From Pseudomonadota bacterium (GTDB lineage: Bacteria > Pseudomonadota > Gammaproteobacteria > Burkholderiales > Thiobacillaceae): a stretch of DNA of 62,637 bases. The DNA lies in the NCBI GenBank assembly GCA_030684775.1, contig JAUXXW010000132.1:1-62637 (forward strand). The letters are read 5' to 3'. The notes under the pieces were generated by a model that saw only the letters and a program-made list of their open reading frames with translations, made no database searches and was not told the origin of the DNA. Shown in pieces: positions 52,239-62,271 of the stretch. The position numbers and the translations under genes were made by a program. The first letter of the stretch is position 1, and each line of letters opens with the position of its first letter.

Positions 52239-53843
52239 CTAATAGGGCGCACGGTACTTGTTGGTGATGGGATAACGCCGATCGCGGCCGAAGCCACGCG
52301 CGGTGATGCGGATGCCGGGTGGAGATTGGCGGCGCTTGTATTCGCTGCGGTCGATCAGACCCACCACCTGGCGCACGACGGCTTCCGAATAGCCGTCGGC
52401 GATGATGTCGCGTGGAGCCATGTCGCGCTCGACGTAGCGTTCCATGATGGCGTCGAGCACTTCGTAGGGCGGCAGGCTGTCCTGGTCGCACTGGTTGGCG
52501 CGCAATTCGGCGCTGGGTGGGCGGGTGATGATGCGTTCCGGAATGACCGGGCTGATGCTGTTGCGGTAACGCGAAAGCCGCCACACCAGGGTCTTGGGCA
52601 CGTCCTTGAGCACCGCGATGCCGCCCGCCATGTCGCCATAGAGGGTGGCGTAGCCGCTGGCCATCTCGCTCTTGTTGCCAGTGGTGAGCACCAGTTGCCC
52701 GAATTTGTTGGACAGGGCCATGAGCAGGACGCCACGGATGCGCGCCTGGATGTTTTCCTCGGTCTGGTCGAATGGCAGGTTCTCGAATTCGTCGGACAGT
52801 TCTTCCATGAAGATGTCGAACATGCGCTTGATCGGCTGCACGTCATAGCGCACCTTGAGGTTTATGGCCAGGGCTTCGGCGTCCTCCAGGCTGATGTTGG
52901 CGGTGAATTCGGACGGCATCATCACCGCCTGTACCTTGTCCGCGCCGATGGCGTCCACCGCCACCACCAGGGTGAGGGCGGAGTCGATGCCACCGGAGAG
53001 GCCCAGCAGCACGCCGGGGAAGCCGTTCTTCGCCACATAGTCGCGCACGCCGAGCACCAGAGCCTGATAGATCATGGCCTCGCTGGAGGGGAGCGCCAGT
53101 ACCTCGCCCCGAGGTGTGCCCGCATCCAGTTCCAGCCAGAACAATCCTTCCTCGAAGGCGGGGAACTGCGCGGTCAGGGTGCCGTTGCCGTCCAGGGCGA
53201 AAGAAGCGCCGTCGAATACCAGTTCGTCCTGGCCGCCGACCAGATTGGCGTAGACCAGCGGCAGGCCGCATTCGCCGACACGCCGGCGCGCGATCTGGTG
53301 GCGCTCCAGTTGCTTGTCCATATGGAACGGCGAGGCGTTGAGCACCAGCAGGACTTCCGCGCCGGCTTCTTGTGCCTGCGCGGCCGGGCCGGGTTCCCAG
53401 ATGTCGGCGCAGATGTTGATGGCGAAACGCACGCCATCGTGTTCGAACACCATGGCCTGCTCGCCCGGGGTGAAGGTGCGCAGTTCGTCGAAGACCGTGT
53501 GGTTGGGGAGCTTCTGCTTGCGATAGGTGGCATTGATATGGCCGTCGCACAGAACCGAAGCCGCGTTGTAGCGCTCCGCGCCTTCCGCCAGCGGGTGCCC
53601 TACCACGACCGCCAGCCCGGCCGGCAGGCGGGGCGCCAGGTCGAGCAGGACACGGGCGTTTTCACTGTAGAAATCCGCGCGTAGCGCCAGGTCTTCGGGT
53701 GGGTAGCCGCACAGGGCCAGTTCCGGCGTGAGCATCAGGGTGGCGCCGGCCGCGGCGGCCTGGTTGGCCAGGTCGAGAATCCGGGCGGCATTGCCGTCGA
53801 GGTCACCGACGGTGGCATTGATCTGGGCGATGGTGATTTTCAT
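52239..53843 (-). CDS. nadE: glutamine-dependent NAD+ synthetase
   Basis: 534 aa from ATG 53843 (MKITIAQINATVGDLDGN). N-terminal nitrilase-type glutaminase domain: catalytic Glu in LMLTPELALCGYPPEDL, Lys in YRKQKLPNHTVFDE, Cys in INICADIWEPG. C-terminal synthetase domain with P-loop LGLSGGIDSALTLVVAVDA and LTTGNKSEMASGYATLYGDMAGG. Last step of NAD synthesis. Complete length. Confidence 0.95.
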   Translation of the reverse strand: MKITIAQINATVGDLDGNAARILDLANQAAAAGATLMLTPELALCGYPPEDLALRADFYSENARVLLDLAPRLPAGLAVVVGHPLAEGAERYNAASVLCDGHINATYRKQKLPNHTVFDELRTFTPGEQAMVFEHDGVRFAINICADIWEPGPAAQAQEAGAEVLLVLNASPFHMDKQLERHQIARRRVGECGLPLVYANLVGGQDELVFDGASFALDGNGTLTAQFPAFEEGLFWLELDAGTPRGEVLALPSSEAMIYQALVLGVRDYVAKNGFPGVLLGLSGGIDSALTLVVAVDAIGADKVQAVMMPSEFTANISLEDAEALAINLKVRYDVQPIKRMFDIFMEELSDEFENLPFDQTEENIQARIRGVLLMALSNKFGQLVLTTGNKSEMASGYATLYGDMAGGIAVLKDVPKTLVWRLSRYRNSISPVIPERIITRPPSAELRANQCDQDSLPPYEVLDAIMERYVERDMAPRDIIADGYSEAVVRQVVGLIDRSEYKRRQSPPGIRITARGFGRDRRYPITNKYRAPY

Positions 53844-53972
53844 GGCGCGCATTCTAGCGGGGCGCGTCGGGGAACTGTGCCCCCGGCTCGGCAAAAGTGC
53901 CCGAGCCGCCCCCCGAGGGGGCCAAGTCGTTCTTGGGGCGGCCCGGCGAACGACTTGAGTGTTCATCCGCTC

Positions 53973-54884
53973 TCAGGTGATCGGCACTTCCCAGGCGCAC
54001 ACCTTGTTGCGGCCGTTGGCCTTGGCGGCGAGCAGGGCGTGGTCGGCGTGTTCCAGGGCATCCTCGATGGCTTCGTGGCCGGCCATTTGGGCGACACCGA
54101 AGGACGCGGTCAAATGGATCACCGTGCCGTTGCCGCAGGTGATGGGGCTGGCGGCCAGGGTCTCACGGATTCGGTTGAGCAAGAGGGCCGCGTTGTCCAG
54201 GTTGGTGTTGGGCAGCAGCATGAGAAATTCCTCGCCGCCATAGCGGAACAGGGTGTCGTACCTGCGCAGCTCGGTGCTGACGATGGAGGTGAAGGCCTGC
54301 AACACCTCGTCGCCGATCTTGTGTCCATACGCGTCATTGACCCGCTTGAAATGGTCGATGTCCATCATGCACAGGGCGCAAGTCAGGCCTGAACGCTGGG
54401 TGCGCTCGCTTTCCTCGGCGAGTTTCATGGCCATGGCGTGGCGGTTCCAGGCGCCGGTGAGATGATCCACGGTGCATACCTGGTTGATCAGGGCGTATTG
54501 ATAGACCCGCACGTCCTGCTTGAACTGGATGGCCAGGTCCATGAAGTGTTCGTATTCCACGATATTGATGGGGGCGCCGGAAACCCGGTGGGTCAGCAGC
54601 AGTCGGGCGGCGTCGTGCATGTCGTGGTGGGTTTTCTCGATCTCCGCGAAGCCGGCCTCACCAACATGTTGCGCCATGCCATCGCCGTAATACCAGACGC
54701 CGAACTCGCAACGATGATGGGCGTCCACGCGCAGGTCGTTGGCAGGGCAGGGGGTGTCGGTAATCAACGCGGCATGCAGTTGCCGCAGCCAGTTGATGTG
54801 GTTGGCGATTGCAATGTCCAGCTCACGGATCGCGGCCAGGGTGTTGCGGGTGAACAGCGATTTGTCCGGCGAGTTTTTAGGCAT
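53973..54884 (-). CDS. DgcZ-like diguanylate cyclase with zinc-binding CZB domain
   Basis: 303 aa, cytoplasmic. Residues about 15-125 are a CZB domain (AIANHINWLRQLHAAL, HHRCEFGVWYYGDG, EKTHHDMHDAARLLL), with His and Cys positions as in zinc-sensing DgcZ. Residues 135-300 are GGDEF: DHLTGAWNRHAM, MMDIDHFKRVNDAYGHKIGDEVL, active site RYGGEEFLML, and I-site RRYD five residues before it. Predicted to make cyclic di-GMP under zinc control; zinc normally inhibits this class. Stand-alone. Confidence 0.92.
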   Translation of the reverse strand: MPKNSPDKSLFTRNTLAAIRELDIAIANHINWLRQLHAALITDTPCPANDLRVDAHHRCEFGVWYYGDGMAQHVGEAGFAEIEKTHHDMHDAARLLLTHRVSGAPINIVEYEHFMDLAIQFKQDVRVYQYALINQVCTVDHLTGAWNRHAMAMKLAEESERTQRSGLTCALCMMDIDHFKRVNDAYGHKIGDEVLQAFTSIVSTELRRYDTLFRYGGEEFLMLLPNTNLDNAALLLNRIRETLAASPITCGNGTVIHLTASFGVAQMAGHEAIEDALEHADHALLAAKANGRNKVCAWEVPIT

Positions 54885-54923
54885 GGCTGATCTCGGGTGA
54901 ATTCGGGCTCAAGTTTGACGCAA

Positions 54924-55310
54924 TTACGGAGACTTTCCATCCAGATACCACCAGCGGCCATGCTCAAGCAGGAAACGGCTGGTTTCATGCAGACGATGGG
55001 CGCGACCGCCGATCTTGTAACGCGCCACGAATTCCACCATCGCCCGCCCATTACCCGCGTCTTCGTGCCGTTTGACGGCCAGCCCCAACCATTTCGTGGC
55101 GGGCTCCTGGTCGAGGCCCAGGCTGGCGGGACGGGTGTCCGGATGCCAGGTCGCCAGCAGATAGGCCTCGTCACACAGCACATAGGCGCTGTAACGCGAA
55201 CGCATCAACGCCTCGGCGTCAGGTGGCAGGGCCGTAGCGGCCAGGTAGGGGCCGCAGCATTCCGCATGGAGGCGGCCGGAGCCACAGGGGCAATCGCTGT
55301 TGTGGGGCAT
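54924..55310 (-). CDS. ychJ: YchJ family protein with SEC-C motif
   Basis: 128 aa from ATG 55310. Cys cluster CPCGSGRLHAECCGPYLA (SEC-C zinc motif) at the N-terminus, then the NTF2-like part AEALMRSRYSAYVLCDEAYLLATWHPDTRP and RYKIGGRAHRLHETSRFLLEHGRWWYLDG. UPF0225 family, function unknown. Confidence 0.92.
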   Translation of the reverse strand: MPHNSDCPCGSGRLHAECCGPYLAATALPPDAEALMRSRYSAYVLCDEAYLLATWHPDTRPASLGLDQEPATKWLGLAVKRHEDAGNGRAMVEFVARYKIGGRAHRLHETSRFLLEHGRWWYLDGKSP

Positions 55311-55432
55311 GGGCTGGATGCTGGATGGAATTGGCATTAGTGGCATGATTTTCGTCAATAAAGTCGCAGTAAGGCTAAAGATGGGGCCGGGCAGGCCGCT
55401 AATCGGAACTCCAGAGAAAAGGAGAGACAACT

Positions 55433-55681
55433 GTGGAACAGCCTATGGACGAGAACGGGGTGGAACGGCCCGAGCGGCGCAAACACGCCAACTTGCGCGC
55501 CTTGTTCGATGATGTCGTGCGCCGTGTGGAACCGTTTTTCAAGGAAGGTGGTGGGCTTAACGGCAGCCGCACGGATTTCTGGATGGTGCGCACGATCAGC
55601 GATGCCTATCCTCAGTTGAGCAACGAAGAGGCGCATGTGCTGGCCAAGGCGGCCACGCGTTATCACCTGGAACGCAAGTAG
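55433..55681 (+). CDS. conserved small protein of unknown function
   Basis: 82 aa from GTG 55433 (AAAGGAGA eight bases upstream; Met at codon 5 also possible). MEQPMDENGVERPERRKHANLRALFDDVVRRVEPFFKEGG...FWMVRTISDAYPQLSNEEAHVLAKAATRYHLERK is charged and helical. No family recognised. A half palindrome A7 follows the stop. Confidence 0.7.
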   Translation: MEQPMDENGVERPERRKHANLRALFDDVVRRVEPFFKEGGGLNGSRTDFWMVRTISDAYPQLSNEEAHVLAKAATRYHLERK

Positions 55682-55683
55682 TT

Positions 55684-55714
55684 CGTAGGTTGGGCAAAGC
55701 GTAGCGTGCCCAAC
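55684..55714. repeat. family A half copy (A7)
   Basis: Only the left arm CGTAGGTTGGGCAAAGCGTA...CCCAAC is present; the right arm is missing. Confidence 0.85.
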
Positions 55715-55832
55715 AAACCGCGTTGATACAGTTACCTGGTGGTTGACAGGCCGCCCCAACCCGGTTGGTGTTGCGCGTGGAACAAGGCCACTATCTTGCA
55801 AACACACCCGAAGCCGCCAGCAAGGAGGCCGC

Positions 55833-56687
55833 ATGTCGTTTTTGCAGCAGAAGTGGAATGAGCACCAGTTGCGGCCGGCGCGGCGCTACAGCAGCCAGCG
55901 TGAGTTCGAAGCGGACTGGGTGAGCGGCCTGCGACGGCGTTACCGGCTGTCGCAAGAGCGGTTGGCCGCGCTGGTCAGCGTTTCCGTGACCACGGTGCAA
56001 AATTGGGAAAACCCGACCAGCGCCAAACGGATTGCCGAGCACAACCAGGACCGCCTGCGCGATATCGAGCGCGAGCTCTGGATCAAGTCCCACGTCACCT
56101 TGCTGGAGCCTTGTCCGCCCTACATCCGCGCCCTGCATGAACTGATGTCGGCGAATCGGGACAGCAGCGCGCAAGGGCTGGCCGACTATCTGGTGACCTG
56201 CATGGATGCGCGTGACTCCGGTCGCGCCCGATTGCTGCACTGGGCCGGCCTGTCCTACAGCATCGCCGACCCCACTTCATCCAAAGCGCGCGCCTACGAA
56301 GAGGCCGCGTTGCAGGCGCTGGGGAGCGGAAACGATGGCAACGACAGCCTGGTCGCGGCCGTCGAGAACGAAATTCTCGGCAGCCAATTCGAGGATCTGC
56401 TGGCGCTGCTCGAGGGAGAGGCACGGCGCGATAAAGGGCGTCAATTGATGCAAGCCTGTCGGCGTCTGTTCCAGCGCGATCAACAGCCGGCTTATCTCTG
56501 GAATGCGCTCGAAGTCGCGTGCCGCGCGCCTTTGGATTTGCAAGACCGATTCGGCTTGGTTGGCGAACTCCAGACCCAACTGGGTGAAACGTGCGTGCGC
56601 CGCCGAATTTGCGCGGAAGCCGCCTATCAGGCCGCGCGCGAGTTGGTAGCCGACCCGGTACTGGCCACCTCGGCCACGCTGAATTGA
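55833..56687 (+). CDS. XRE-type helix-turn-helix protein
   Basis: 284 aa from ATG 55833 (AAGGAGG). Residues 20-75 hold an XRE/Cro HTH (WVSGLRRRYRLSQERLAALVSVSVTTVQNWENPTSAKRI). The remaining 200 residues are helical (CPPYIRALHELMSANRDSSAQGLADYLVTCMDARDSGRARLLHWAGLSY...) and may form TPR-like repeats. No family recognised for the C-terminal part. It overlaps the next frame (TGATG). Confidence 0.8.
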   Translation: MSFLQQKWNEHQLRPARRYSSQREFEADWVSGLRRRYRLSQERLAALVSVSVTTVQNWENPTSAKRIAEHNQDRLRDIERELWIKSHVTLLEPCPPYIRALHELMSANRDSSAQGLADYLVTCMDARDSGRARLLHWAGLSYSIADPTSSKARAYEEAALQALGSGNDGNDSLVAAVENEILGSQFEDLLALLEGEARRDKGRQLMQACRRLFQRDQQPAYLWNALEVACRAPLDLQDRFGLVGELQTQLGETCVRRRICAEAAYQAARELVADPVLATSATLN

Positions 56688-56713
56688 TGGCGACCAGGGA
56701 TAGGGGAACCAAC

Positions 56714-56893
56714 GTGAAAATCAGCATCCTCCGTTATCGCAATCAGCTTGGCCTGCTCGCGCTGCTCGCTCTGGTAAGCGCGCACCCGGCTCAGGCCGCG
56801 AGTGAGCCATCCGTCGTCGTGCCCACCCCGGTTCAAGCACCGATCAAACTGGCCTGGGACCGGGTCGGCTCACCGATCCAGATCAGGGTTTAG
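56714..56893 (+). CDS. small exported protein of unknown function
   Basis: 59 aa from GTG 56714 (AGGGGA upstream); ATG 56687 would add nine residues and overlap the XRE gene stop. Signal peptide LGLLALLALVSAHPAQA, then a short mature peptide ASEPSVVVPTPVQAPIKLAWDRVGSPIQIRV of 31 residues. Probably co-transcribed with the XRE gene. Confidence 0.6.
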   Translation: MKISILRYRNQLGLLALLALVSAHPAQAASEPSVVVPTPVQAPIKLAWDRVGSPIQIRV

Positions 56894-56942
56894 CGCACAG
56901 GTTCGGTCACATTCTCCCCGGACCACAGGCGGGTCGTGAAGG

Positions 56943-56971
56943 TTGATTGTGCGGTGCAATAAGCGTTAAAT
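56943..56971 (+). promoter_or_regulatory. promoter of sdhCDABE-gltA
   Basis: TTGATT (56943-56948), 17-base spacer, TTAAAT (56966-56971), 45 bases before the sdhC start. Confidence 0.55.
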
Positions 56972-57015
56972 GCTCCGACACGAAACCGGGCTGCAGCAGC
57001 CCGAGAGGACGGAGA

Positions 57016-57393
57016 ATGAAGCCAGAGCGCCCTTATTTTCTTGATCTCGCGGCCATCCGCCTGCCTATCGGCGGCATGGTTTCCATCTTGCACCGCGCCA
57101 GTGGCGCCGCCCTCTCGCTGGCGCTTCCCTGTCTGCTCTACACCCTGATGTTGTCGTTGCGCTCGCCGGAAGATTTCCAGCGAGTGGCGGACTGGTTCGG
57201 CGGATTCTTTGGCTGGGTCATTTCCATGGGCCTGATCTGGGCCCTGCTGCACCACTTTCTGGCCGGGCTGCGCCATCTCGGTTTCGATCTGGGCTGGGGT
57301 GAAGACAAGGAAGTCGCCCGCCGGACGGCCTGGCTCAGCTTGCTGGTGGCCGCAGGCGTTACCGCGCTGATCGCGTTGTGGAGGCTGCTATGA
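57016..57393 (+). CDS. sdhC: succinate dehydrogenase cytochrome b556 subunit
   Basis: 125 aa from ATG 57016 (GGACGGAG). Three helices; [40 protein letters not shown] (quinone-site Ser/Arg) and [16 protein letters not shown] (haem His in HH). Membrane anchor of complex II. Overlaps sdhD by ATGA. Confidence 0.95.
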   Translation: MKPERPYFLDLAAIRLPIGGMVSILHRASGAALSLALPCLLYTLMLSLRSPEDFQRVADWFGGFFGWVISMGLIWALLHHFLAGLRHLGFDLGWGEDKEVARRTAWLSLLVAAGVTALIALWRLL

Positions 57394-57743
57394 GAATGGT
57401 CGGCGGCGCCCGTCGCGGTCTCGATATGTGGTTGGCACAGCGCGCCAGCGCGGTCTACATGGCCTTGTTTCTGCCCGTATTCCTGTTCTGCGTGCTCACC
57501 GCGCCGAGCCTGGATTACACCGGCTGGCGCGCGCTGTTTCTGCCCTTGGGCATCAAGGTGGCGGCACTGTTGTTCGTCGTCGCGCTGTTGCTGCATGCCT
57601 GGATCGGCCTGCGCGAAATCTTCATCGACTATCTGCACTGCGCGCGCTGCACGATGTTGCGCCTGTCCCTGTATTTCGCTGTCGCCGTGCTCTACCTGGC
57701 TTGCCTGGTGTGGGCGGTGGACATCCTCTGGAGCGTGAGATGA
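57390..57743 (+). CDS. sdhD: succinate dehydrogenase hydrophobic anchor subunit
   Basis: 117 aa from ATG 57390. Three helices: [53 protein letters not shown] (haem ligand His and quinone-site D-Y) and [22 protein letters not shown]. Coupled to sdhA by ATGA. Confidence 0.93.
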   Translation: MRMVGGARRGLDMWLAQRASAVYMALFLPVFLFCVLTAPSLDYTGWRALFLPLGIKVAALLFVVALLLHAWIGLREIFIDYLHCARCTMLRLSLYFAVAVLYLACLVWAVDILWSVR

Positions 57744-59536
57744 CAACAATGAGGCCCCCCAAGCGAACCTTCGATGCCGTCATCATCGGCGGCGGCGGCG
57801 CCGGCTTGCGCGCGGCGCTGCAACTGGCCGAGGCCAATCTCAAGGTGGCGCTGATCTCCAAGGTGTTTCCCACCCGCTCGCATACCGTGTCCGCCCAGGG
57901 TGGCATCACTGCGGCGCTGGCCAACGTGTCGGACGACAACTGGCACTGGCATATGTACGACACGGTGAAGGGCTCGGATTACCTGGGCGACCAGGATGCC
58001 ATCGAGTACATGTGCCGCAATGCGGCCACCGCCGTGTACGAACTGGAGCACATGGGCCTGCCATTTTCGCGCCTGGAGGGTGGCAAAAACGCCGGCAAGA
58101 TCTACCAGCGCCCGTTCGGCGGCCAGTCGCAGAACTACGGCGGCGAGCAGGCGATTCGCACTTGCGCGGCGGCCGACCGCACCGGCCACGCCCTGCTGCA
58201 CACTTTGTACCAACGCAACATTGCCGCCCGCACCCAGTTCTTCGATGAATTCTTCGCGCTCGACCTGATCCGTGACGAGGCGGGCAGCGTGCTCGGCGTC
58301 ACCGCCCTGGAAATCGAGACCGGCGAGCCCTGGCTGTTCGAGGCACGCGCCACGTTGCTCGCCACCGGCGGCGCTTGTCGTGTCTTCCGCCACTCCACCA
58401 ACGCCCACATCAACACCGGCGACGGCCTCGGCATGGTTTTGCGCGCCGGCCTGCCGCTGGAAGACATGGAGTTCTGGCAGTTCCACCCGACCGGCATTCC
58501 GGAAGTGGGCAGCCTGATTTCCGAGGGTGTGCGCGGCGAGGGCGGCTACCTGGAAAACAAGGATGGCGAGAAGTTCATGGCGCGCTACGCGCCCAACGCC
58601 AAAGACCTCGCCTCGCGCGACGTGGTAGCGCGCGCCATCGCCCAGGAACTGCGCGCCGGGCGTGGTTGCGGCCCGCATGGCGATTACGTGCATCTGAAGA
58701 TCGAACACCTCGGTGCCGAGAAGATCAAGGCGCGGTTGCCCGGCATCCGCGAGCTGTCCATGCAGTTCGCCGGCGCCGACCCGATCACCGGCCCGATTCC
58801 GGTCACCCCGACCGCGCACTACATGATGGGTGGCATTCCCAGCAACATGCACGGTCAGGTGGTGGCGCCGGTACGCACCGGCCCCGAGGAAGCGGTTCCC
58901 GGCCTCTACGCCGTGGGCGAGTGCGCCTGTGTTTCGGTGCATGGCGCCAACCGACTCGGCGGCAACTCGCTGCTCGACCTGGTGGTGTTCGGCCGCGCAG
59001 CCGGTATCCACATGATCGACTACCTGCGCGAGAACCCGATTCCACGCCCGCTGCCGCAGGCCGAGGTGGAGAAATCCCTGGCCCGGCTGGCGCGCTGGGG
59101 CAAGAAGGCCGGAACGGAAACCGTCGCCGGCCTGCGTGATGCCATGCAGCGGGTGATGCAGGATCACTGCGGCGTTTACCGCACGGAAACCTTGCTCAAG
59201 GAAGGCATCGCCAAGTTGGATCAAGTGCAAGCGCGCCTGCCCGACGCGGTGCTCAGCGACCATAGCAAGATGTTCAACACCGCCCGCCTGGAAGCGCTGG
59301 AACTGGAAAACCTGATGTTGATCGCCCGCGCCACCCTGGTCTCCGCCCTGGCGCGCACGGAAAGCCGTGGTGCCCACAGTCGCGAAGATCATCCCAAGCG
59401 AGACGATGACCAGTGGCTGCGCCACACCCTGTATTTCAGGGATTTCACCCAAATGCGCGACCAACTCGACTACAAGCCGGTCAAGCTGAAGCCGCTGACG
59501 GTCGAGACCTTCCAGCCGAAAGAGAGGACGTACTGA
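57740..59536 (+). CDS. sdhA: succinate dehydrogenase flavoprotein subunit
   Basis: 598 aa from ATG 57740. FAD motif [19 protein letters not shown], covalent FAD His in [15 protein letters not shown], substrate loop [23 protein letters not shown], catalytic region [26 protein letters not shown] and [24 protein letters not shown]-type C-terminus. Oxidises succinate. The stop overlaps the start of a repeat-derived mini-ORF (TGATG). Confidence 0.97.
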   Translation: MTTMRPPKRTFDAVIIGGGGAGLRAALQLAEANLKVALISKVFPTRSHTVSAQGGITAALANVSDDNWHWHMYDTVKGSDYLGDQDAIEYMCRNAATAVYELEHMGLPFSRLEGGKNAGKIYQRPFGGQSQNYGGEQAIRTCAAADRTGHALLHTLYQRNIAARTQFFDEFFALDLIRDEAGSVLGVTALEIETGEPWLFEARATLLATGGACRVFRHSTNAHINTGDGLGMVLRAGLPLEDMEFWQFHPTGIPEVGSLISEGVRGEGGYLENKDGEKFMARYAPNAKDLASRDVVARAIAQELRAGRGCGPHGDYVHLKIEHLGAEKIKARLPGIRELSMQFAGADPITGPIPVTPTAHYMMGGIPSNMHGQVVAPVRTGPEEAVPGLYAVGECACVSVHGANRLGGNSLLDLVVFGRAAGIHMIDYLRENPIPRPLPQAEVEKSLARLARWGKKAGTETVAGLRDAMQRVMQDHCGVYRTETLLKEGIAKLDQVQARLPDAVLSDHSKMFNTARLEALELENLMLIARATLVSALARTESRGAHSREDHPKRDDDQWLRHTLYFRDFTQMRDQLDYKPVKLKPLTVETFQPKERTY

Positions 59537-59697
59537 TGCCGCGCGATGAAAACCATTGGTTGTCACCCCCCTTTATTAAAGGGGGGCAGGGGGGATTCCG
59601 CCTTTGTGTGGTTTATGTGGCGGTGACAAATCCCCCCCAACCCCCCTTTGGTAAAGGGGGGAGCTTCCTACCCGGTGCAAAACGAGTCCTGCCATGA
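59536..59697 (+). CDS. 53-codon bridging mini-ORF carrying repeat K8 between sdhA and sdhB
   Basis: ATG 59536-59538 shares a base with the sdhA stop; TGA 59695-59697 overlaps the sdhB ATG (ATGA). The body (LSPPFIKGGQGG...NPPQPPFGKGGS) is repeat-encoded. Coupling between two subunits needed in equal amounts appears to be preserved across the insertion. Confidence 0.5.
   Translation: MPRDENHWLSPPFIKGGQGGFRLCVVYVAVTNPPQPPFGKGGSFLPGAKRVLP
59565..59662. repeat. family K copy 8
   Basis: CCCCCCTTTATTAAAGGGGGG and C7AACCCCCCTTTGGTAAAGGGGGG hairpins with a linker of about 45 bases. Confidence 0.9.
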
Positions 59698-60404
59698 AGT
59701 TCCGTATCTATCGCTACGACCCCGAGTCCGGCAACAAGCCCACGATGCGGGACTACGAACTCGACTTCGAGTCAACGCAACCCCGGCAAGGCAAGAAGGT
59801 GCTGGACGCGCTCATCGCGATCAAGGACACGCTCGACGAAAGTCTGTCCTTCCGTCGCTCCTGCCGCGAAGGGGTGTGTGGTTCCGATGGCGTCAACGTC
59901 AACGGCACCAATGTGCTGGCCTGTATCACGCCGCTGGAGGGCCTGAAGCAGCCCATCGAAATCCGCCCGCTGCCGCGCCTGGGCGTGATCCGCGACCTCA
60001 TCGTCGATATGGAGCAGTTCTATCAGCATTACCGCGCGGTGAAGCCCTACCTCATCAACCTCGATCCGGAACCGGAAAACGAACGCTTGCAAAGCCCCGA
60101 GGACCGCGCCGAACTGGACGGCCTCTGGGAGTGCATTCTGTGCGGCTGCTGCACCACCTCCTGCCCGTCGTTCTGGTGGAATCCGGACAAATTCCTCGGC
60201 CCCGCCGCCTTGTTGCAGGGCTACCGTTTCATCGCCGACAGCCGCGACCAGGCCACCAATGAGCGCCTGGACTTTCTCGAAGACCCGTACCGTCTGTTCC
60301 GTTGCCACGGCATCATGAACTGCGTCGAAGTCTGCCCGAAAGGCTTGAACCCCACCCAGGCTGTCGGCAAAATCAAGGCCCTCCTCGTAAAACGGGCGCT
60401 GTGA
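59694..60404 (+). CDS. sdhB: succinate dehydrogenase iron-sulfur subunit
   Basis: 236 aa. [2Fe-2S] cysteines in SCREGVCGSDGVNVNGTNVLAC; [4Fe-4S] and [3Fe-4S] sites in CILCGCCTTSCPSFWW, FRCHGIMNCVEVCPKGLNP. Carries electrons from FAD to quinone. It overlaps sdhE by GTGA. Confidence 0.97.
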   Translation: MKFRIYRYDPESGNKPTMRDYELDFESTQPRQGKKVLDALIAIKDTLDESLSFRRSCREGVCGSDGVNVNGTNVLACITPLEGLKQPIEIRPLPRLGVIRDLIVDMEQFYQHYRAVKPYLINLDPEPENERLQSPEDRAELDGLWECILCGCCTTSCPSFWWNPDKFLGPAALLQGYRFIADSRDQATNERLDFLEDPYRLFRCHGIMNCVEVCPKGLNPTQAVGKIKALLVKRAL

Positions 60405-60661
60405 CTGACTCCCTCGCAGTTTCAACCAGCCGTCTGCGCTGGCTGTGCCGGCGTGGTATGTTGGAACTGGATGCGTGGCTCGCGCTGTTTCTCGATACGC
60501 GCTACGGCGACCTTCCTCCGGAATTGCAAGCCGCGTTTGCCCGGCTGCTGGACCAGGACGACATGGTGCTGTTCGACTGGCTTACGGGAGCGCTTGAACC
60601 ACCCGGCGAATTCCAGGCCGTGGTGGATGCCATCAAAACAACCAGGTATCAAAGACCATGA
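60401..60661 (+). CDS. sdhE: FAD assembly factor SdhE
   Basis: 86 aa from GTG 60401, overlapping the sdhB stop. [24 protein letters not shown] carries the conserved RGxxE motif that contacts SdhA during covalent flavinylation. The stop overlaps the gltA ATG (ATGA). Confidence 0.93.
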   Translation: MTDSLAVSTSRLRWLCRRGMLELDAWLALFLDTRYGDLPPELQAAFARLLDQDDMVLFDWLTGALEPPGEFQAVVDAIKTTRYQRP

Positions 60662-61944
60662 CCACGCCCAACGCCACCCTCCAGATTGATGGCCAGTCCA
60701 TCGAACTCCCGACCATGCAGGGTAGCCTCGGCCCCGATGTCATCGACACCCGCGCGCTGGGCGGCCAGGGCTATTTCACCTACGACCCCGGTTTTTTATC
60801 CACCGCCAGTTGTTCCTCCAACATCACTTATATCGACGGTGACGAGGGCTTGCTCTATCACCGGGGATACCCCATCGAACAGCTCGCGGAGCAATCGGAT
60901 TTCCTGGAAACCGCTTATCTGCTATGGCATGGAGAGTTGCCCAATAGCGAGCAGAAACAGGATTTCGATAATCTGGTCAGCCACCATTCCATGCTGCATG
61001 ACCAGATGCTGTCGCTGTTCAAGGGCTTCCGCCGCGACGCGCACCCGATGGCGGTGATGGTCTCGATCATCGGCGCGATGGCGGCGTTCTACCCGGAAAG
61101 TGCCGACGTGGACGACCCGCAGCAGCGCGAAATCTCCATGTTCCGCCTGCTCGCCAAGGTGCCGACGGTGGCGGCCTGGTCCTACAAGTACAACAAGGGC
61201 GAGCCGTTCATCTATCCGCAGAACCACATGAGCTATGCGGAAAACTTCCTGCACATGCTGCATGCCAACCCCTGCGAGACCTATACGCCCAACCCGGTGC
61301 TGGCGCGCGCGCTGGATCGCATTTTCATCCTGCATGCCGACCACGAGCAGAACGCTTCCACCTCCACCGTGCGCATGGCCGGCTCCAGTTACGCCAACCC
61401 GTTTGCCTGTATCGCGGCGGGAACCGCCTGCCTGTGGGGGCCGCTGCATGGCGGCGCCAACGAATCGGTGCTGGCGATGCTGGCGGAAATCGGCGACATC
61501 TCGCGCATCGGCGAGTTCGTCGATCGCGCCAAGGATCGGAGCTCCAGTTACCGTCTCATGGGTTTCGGTCACCGCGTCTACAAGAACATGGACCCACGCG
61601 CCGCGATCATGCGTCAGACCTGTTACGAAGTGCTCGACGAACTCGGCCTGCACAACGACCCGCTGTTCAAGATGGCGCTGAAAATGGAACAGATCGCCCT
61701 GGAAGATGAGTACTTCATCGAGAAAAAGCTCTATCCCAATGTCGATTTCTACTCCGGCATCGTCCTGCGCGCCCTGGGCATCCCCACCTCCATGTTCACC
61801 GCCATCTTCGCCCTGGCGCGCACCGCCGGCTGGATCGCGCAGTGGAACGAAATGATCGTCAGTCCCGGCCACAAGATCGCCCGCCCGCGCCAGCTCTACA
61901 CTGGGCCGCAACGCCGCGAGTTCGTGCCGGTCAGCGCGCGCTGA
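60658..61944 (+). CDS. gltA: type II citrate synthase
   Basis: 428 aa hexameric-type citrate synthase: [39 protein letters not shown], active-site His in [16 protein letters not shown] and [25 protein letters not shown], and Asp region [22 protein letters not shown]. Longer than PrpC. Last gene of the sdh operon. Confidence 0.97.
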   Translation: MTTPNATLQIDGQSIELPTMQGSLGPDVIDTRALGGQGYFTYDPGFLSTASCSSNITYIDGDEGLLYHRGYPIEQLAEQSDFLETAYLLWHGELPNSEQKQDFDNLVSHHSMLHDQMLSLFKGFRRDAHPMAVMVSIIGAMAAFYPESADVDDPQQREISMFRLLAKVPTVAAWSYKYNKGEPFIYPQNHMSYAENFLHMLHANPCETYTPNPVLARALDRIFILHADHEQNASTSTVRMAGSSYANPFACIAAGTACLWGPLHGGANESVLAMLAEIGDISRIGEFVDRAKDRSSSYRLMGFGHRVYKNMDPRAAIMRQTCYEVLDELGLHNDPLFKMALKMEQIALEDEYFIEKKLYPNVDFYSGIVLRALGIPTSMFTAIFALARTAGWIAQWNEMIVSPGHKIARPRQLYTGPQRREFVPVSAR

Positions 61945-62140
61945 GCGGTAGCGCGACTGTTATGTTGCAGTGCAGTGTTGCAACCGGACGACTCGGGCTC
62001 GGCTAATTTATCCAGGGTGTTCCAAGCAGATTGCCCAGCCCTCAGGAATATTAGAAGATGCTTATGACGCAGGCGCTAACGCTCACCTCCCTGGACGTTG
62101 TCTGCGTCGTCTCCTCCATCCTCCTCCTAAGGTGGATTTA
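61945..62140 (+). other. post-gltA region with small ORF or CU-rich small RNA candidate
   Basis: A 27-codon frame at 62058-62141 (MLMTQALTLTSLDVVCVVSS...) has a modest AGGA ten bases upstream, and its stop touches the terminator. The same RNA holds CTCCTCC-ATC-CTCCTCC (62111-62127), complementary to Shine-Dalgarno sequences, as in some CU-rich bacterial small RNAs. Either reading is weak. Confidence 0.3.
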
Positions 62141-62168
62141 GCCCGGTCGCCAGACCGGGCTTTTTTTT
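62141..62168 (+). terminator. Rho-independent terminator
   Basis: GCCCGGTC/GACCGGGC stem with a four-base loop and eight T. It lies 200 bases after gltA and ends the sdh-gltA transcript or a small transcript. Confidence 0.92.
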
Positions 62169-62271
62169 GGGCGCTGATTTCTGGTTCGGCCAATACGCGC
62201 CATGTAGACCTTCAGCCCTGTCGATACGCGAGGACACAAGCGAGCCACTCCCTACGAACCACCCATTCGAT

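Noticed and set aside
61945-62271. tRNA or riboswitch after gltA
   Set aside because: No cloverleaf or known riboswitch core could be drawn; only the terminator is certain.
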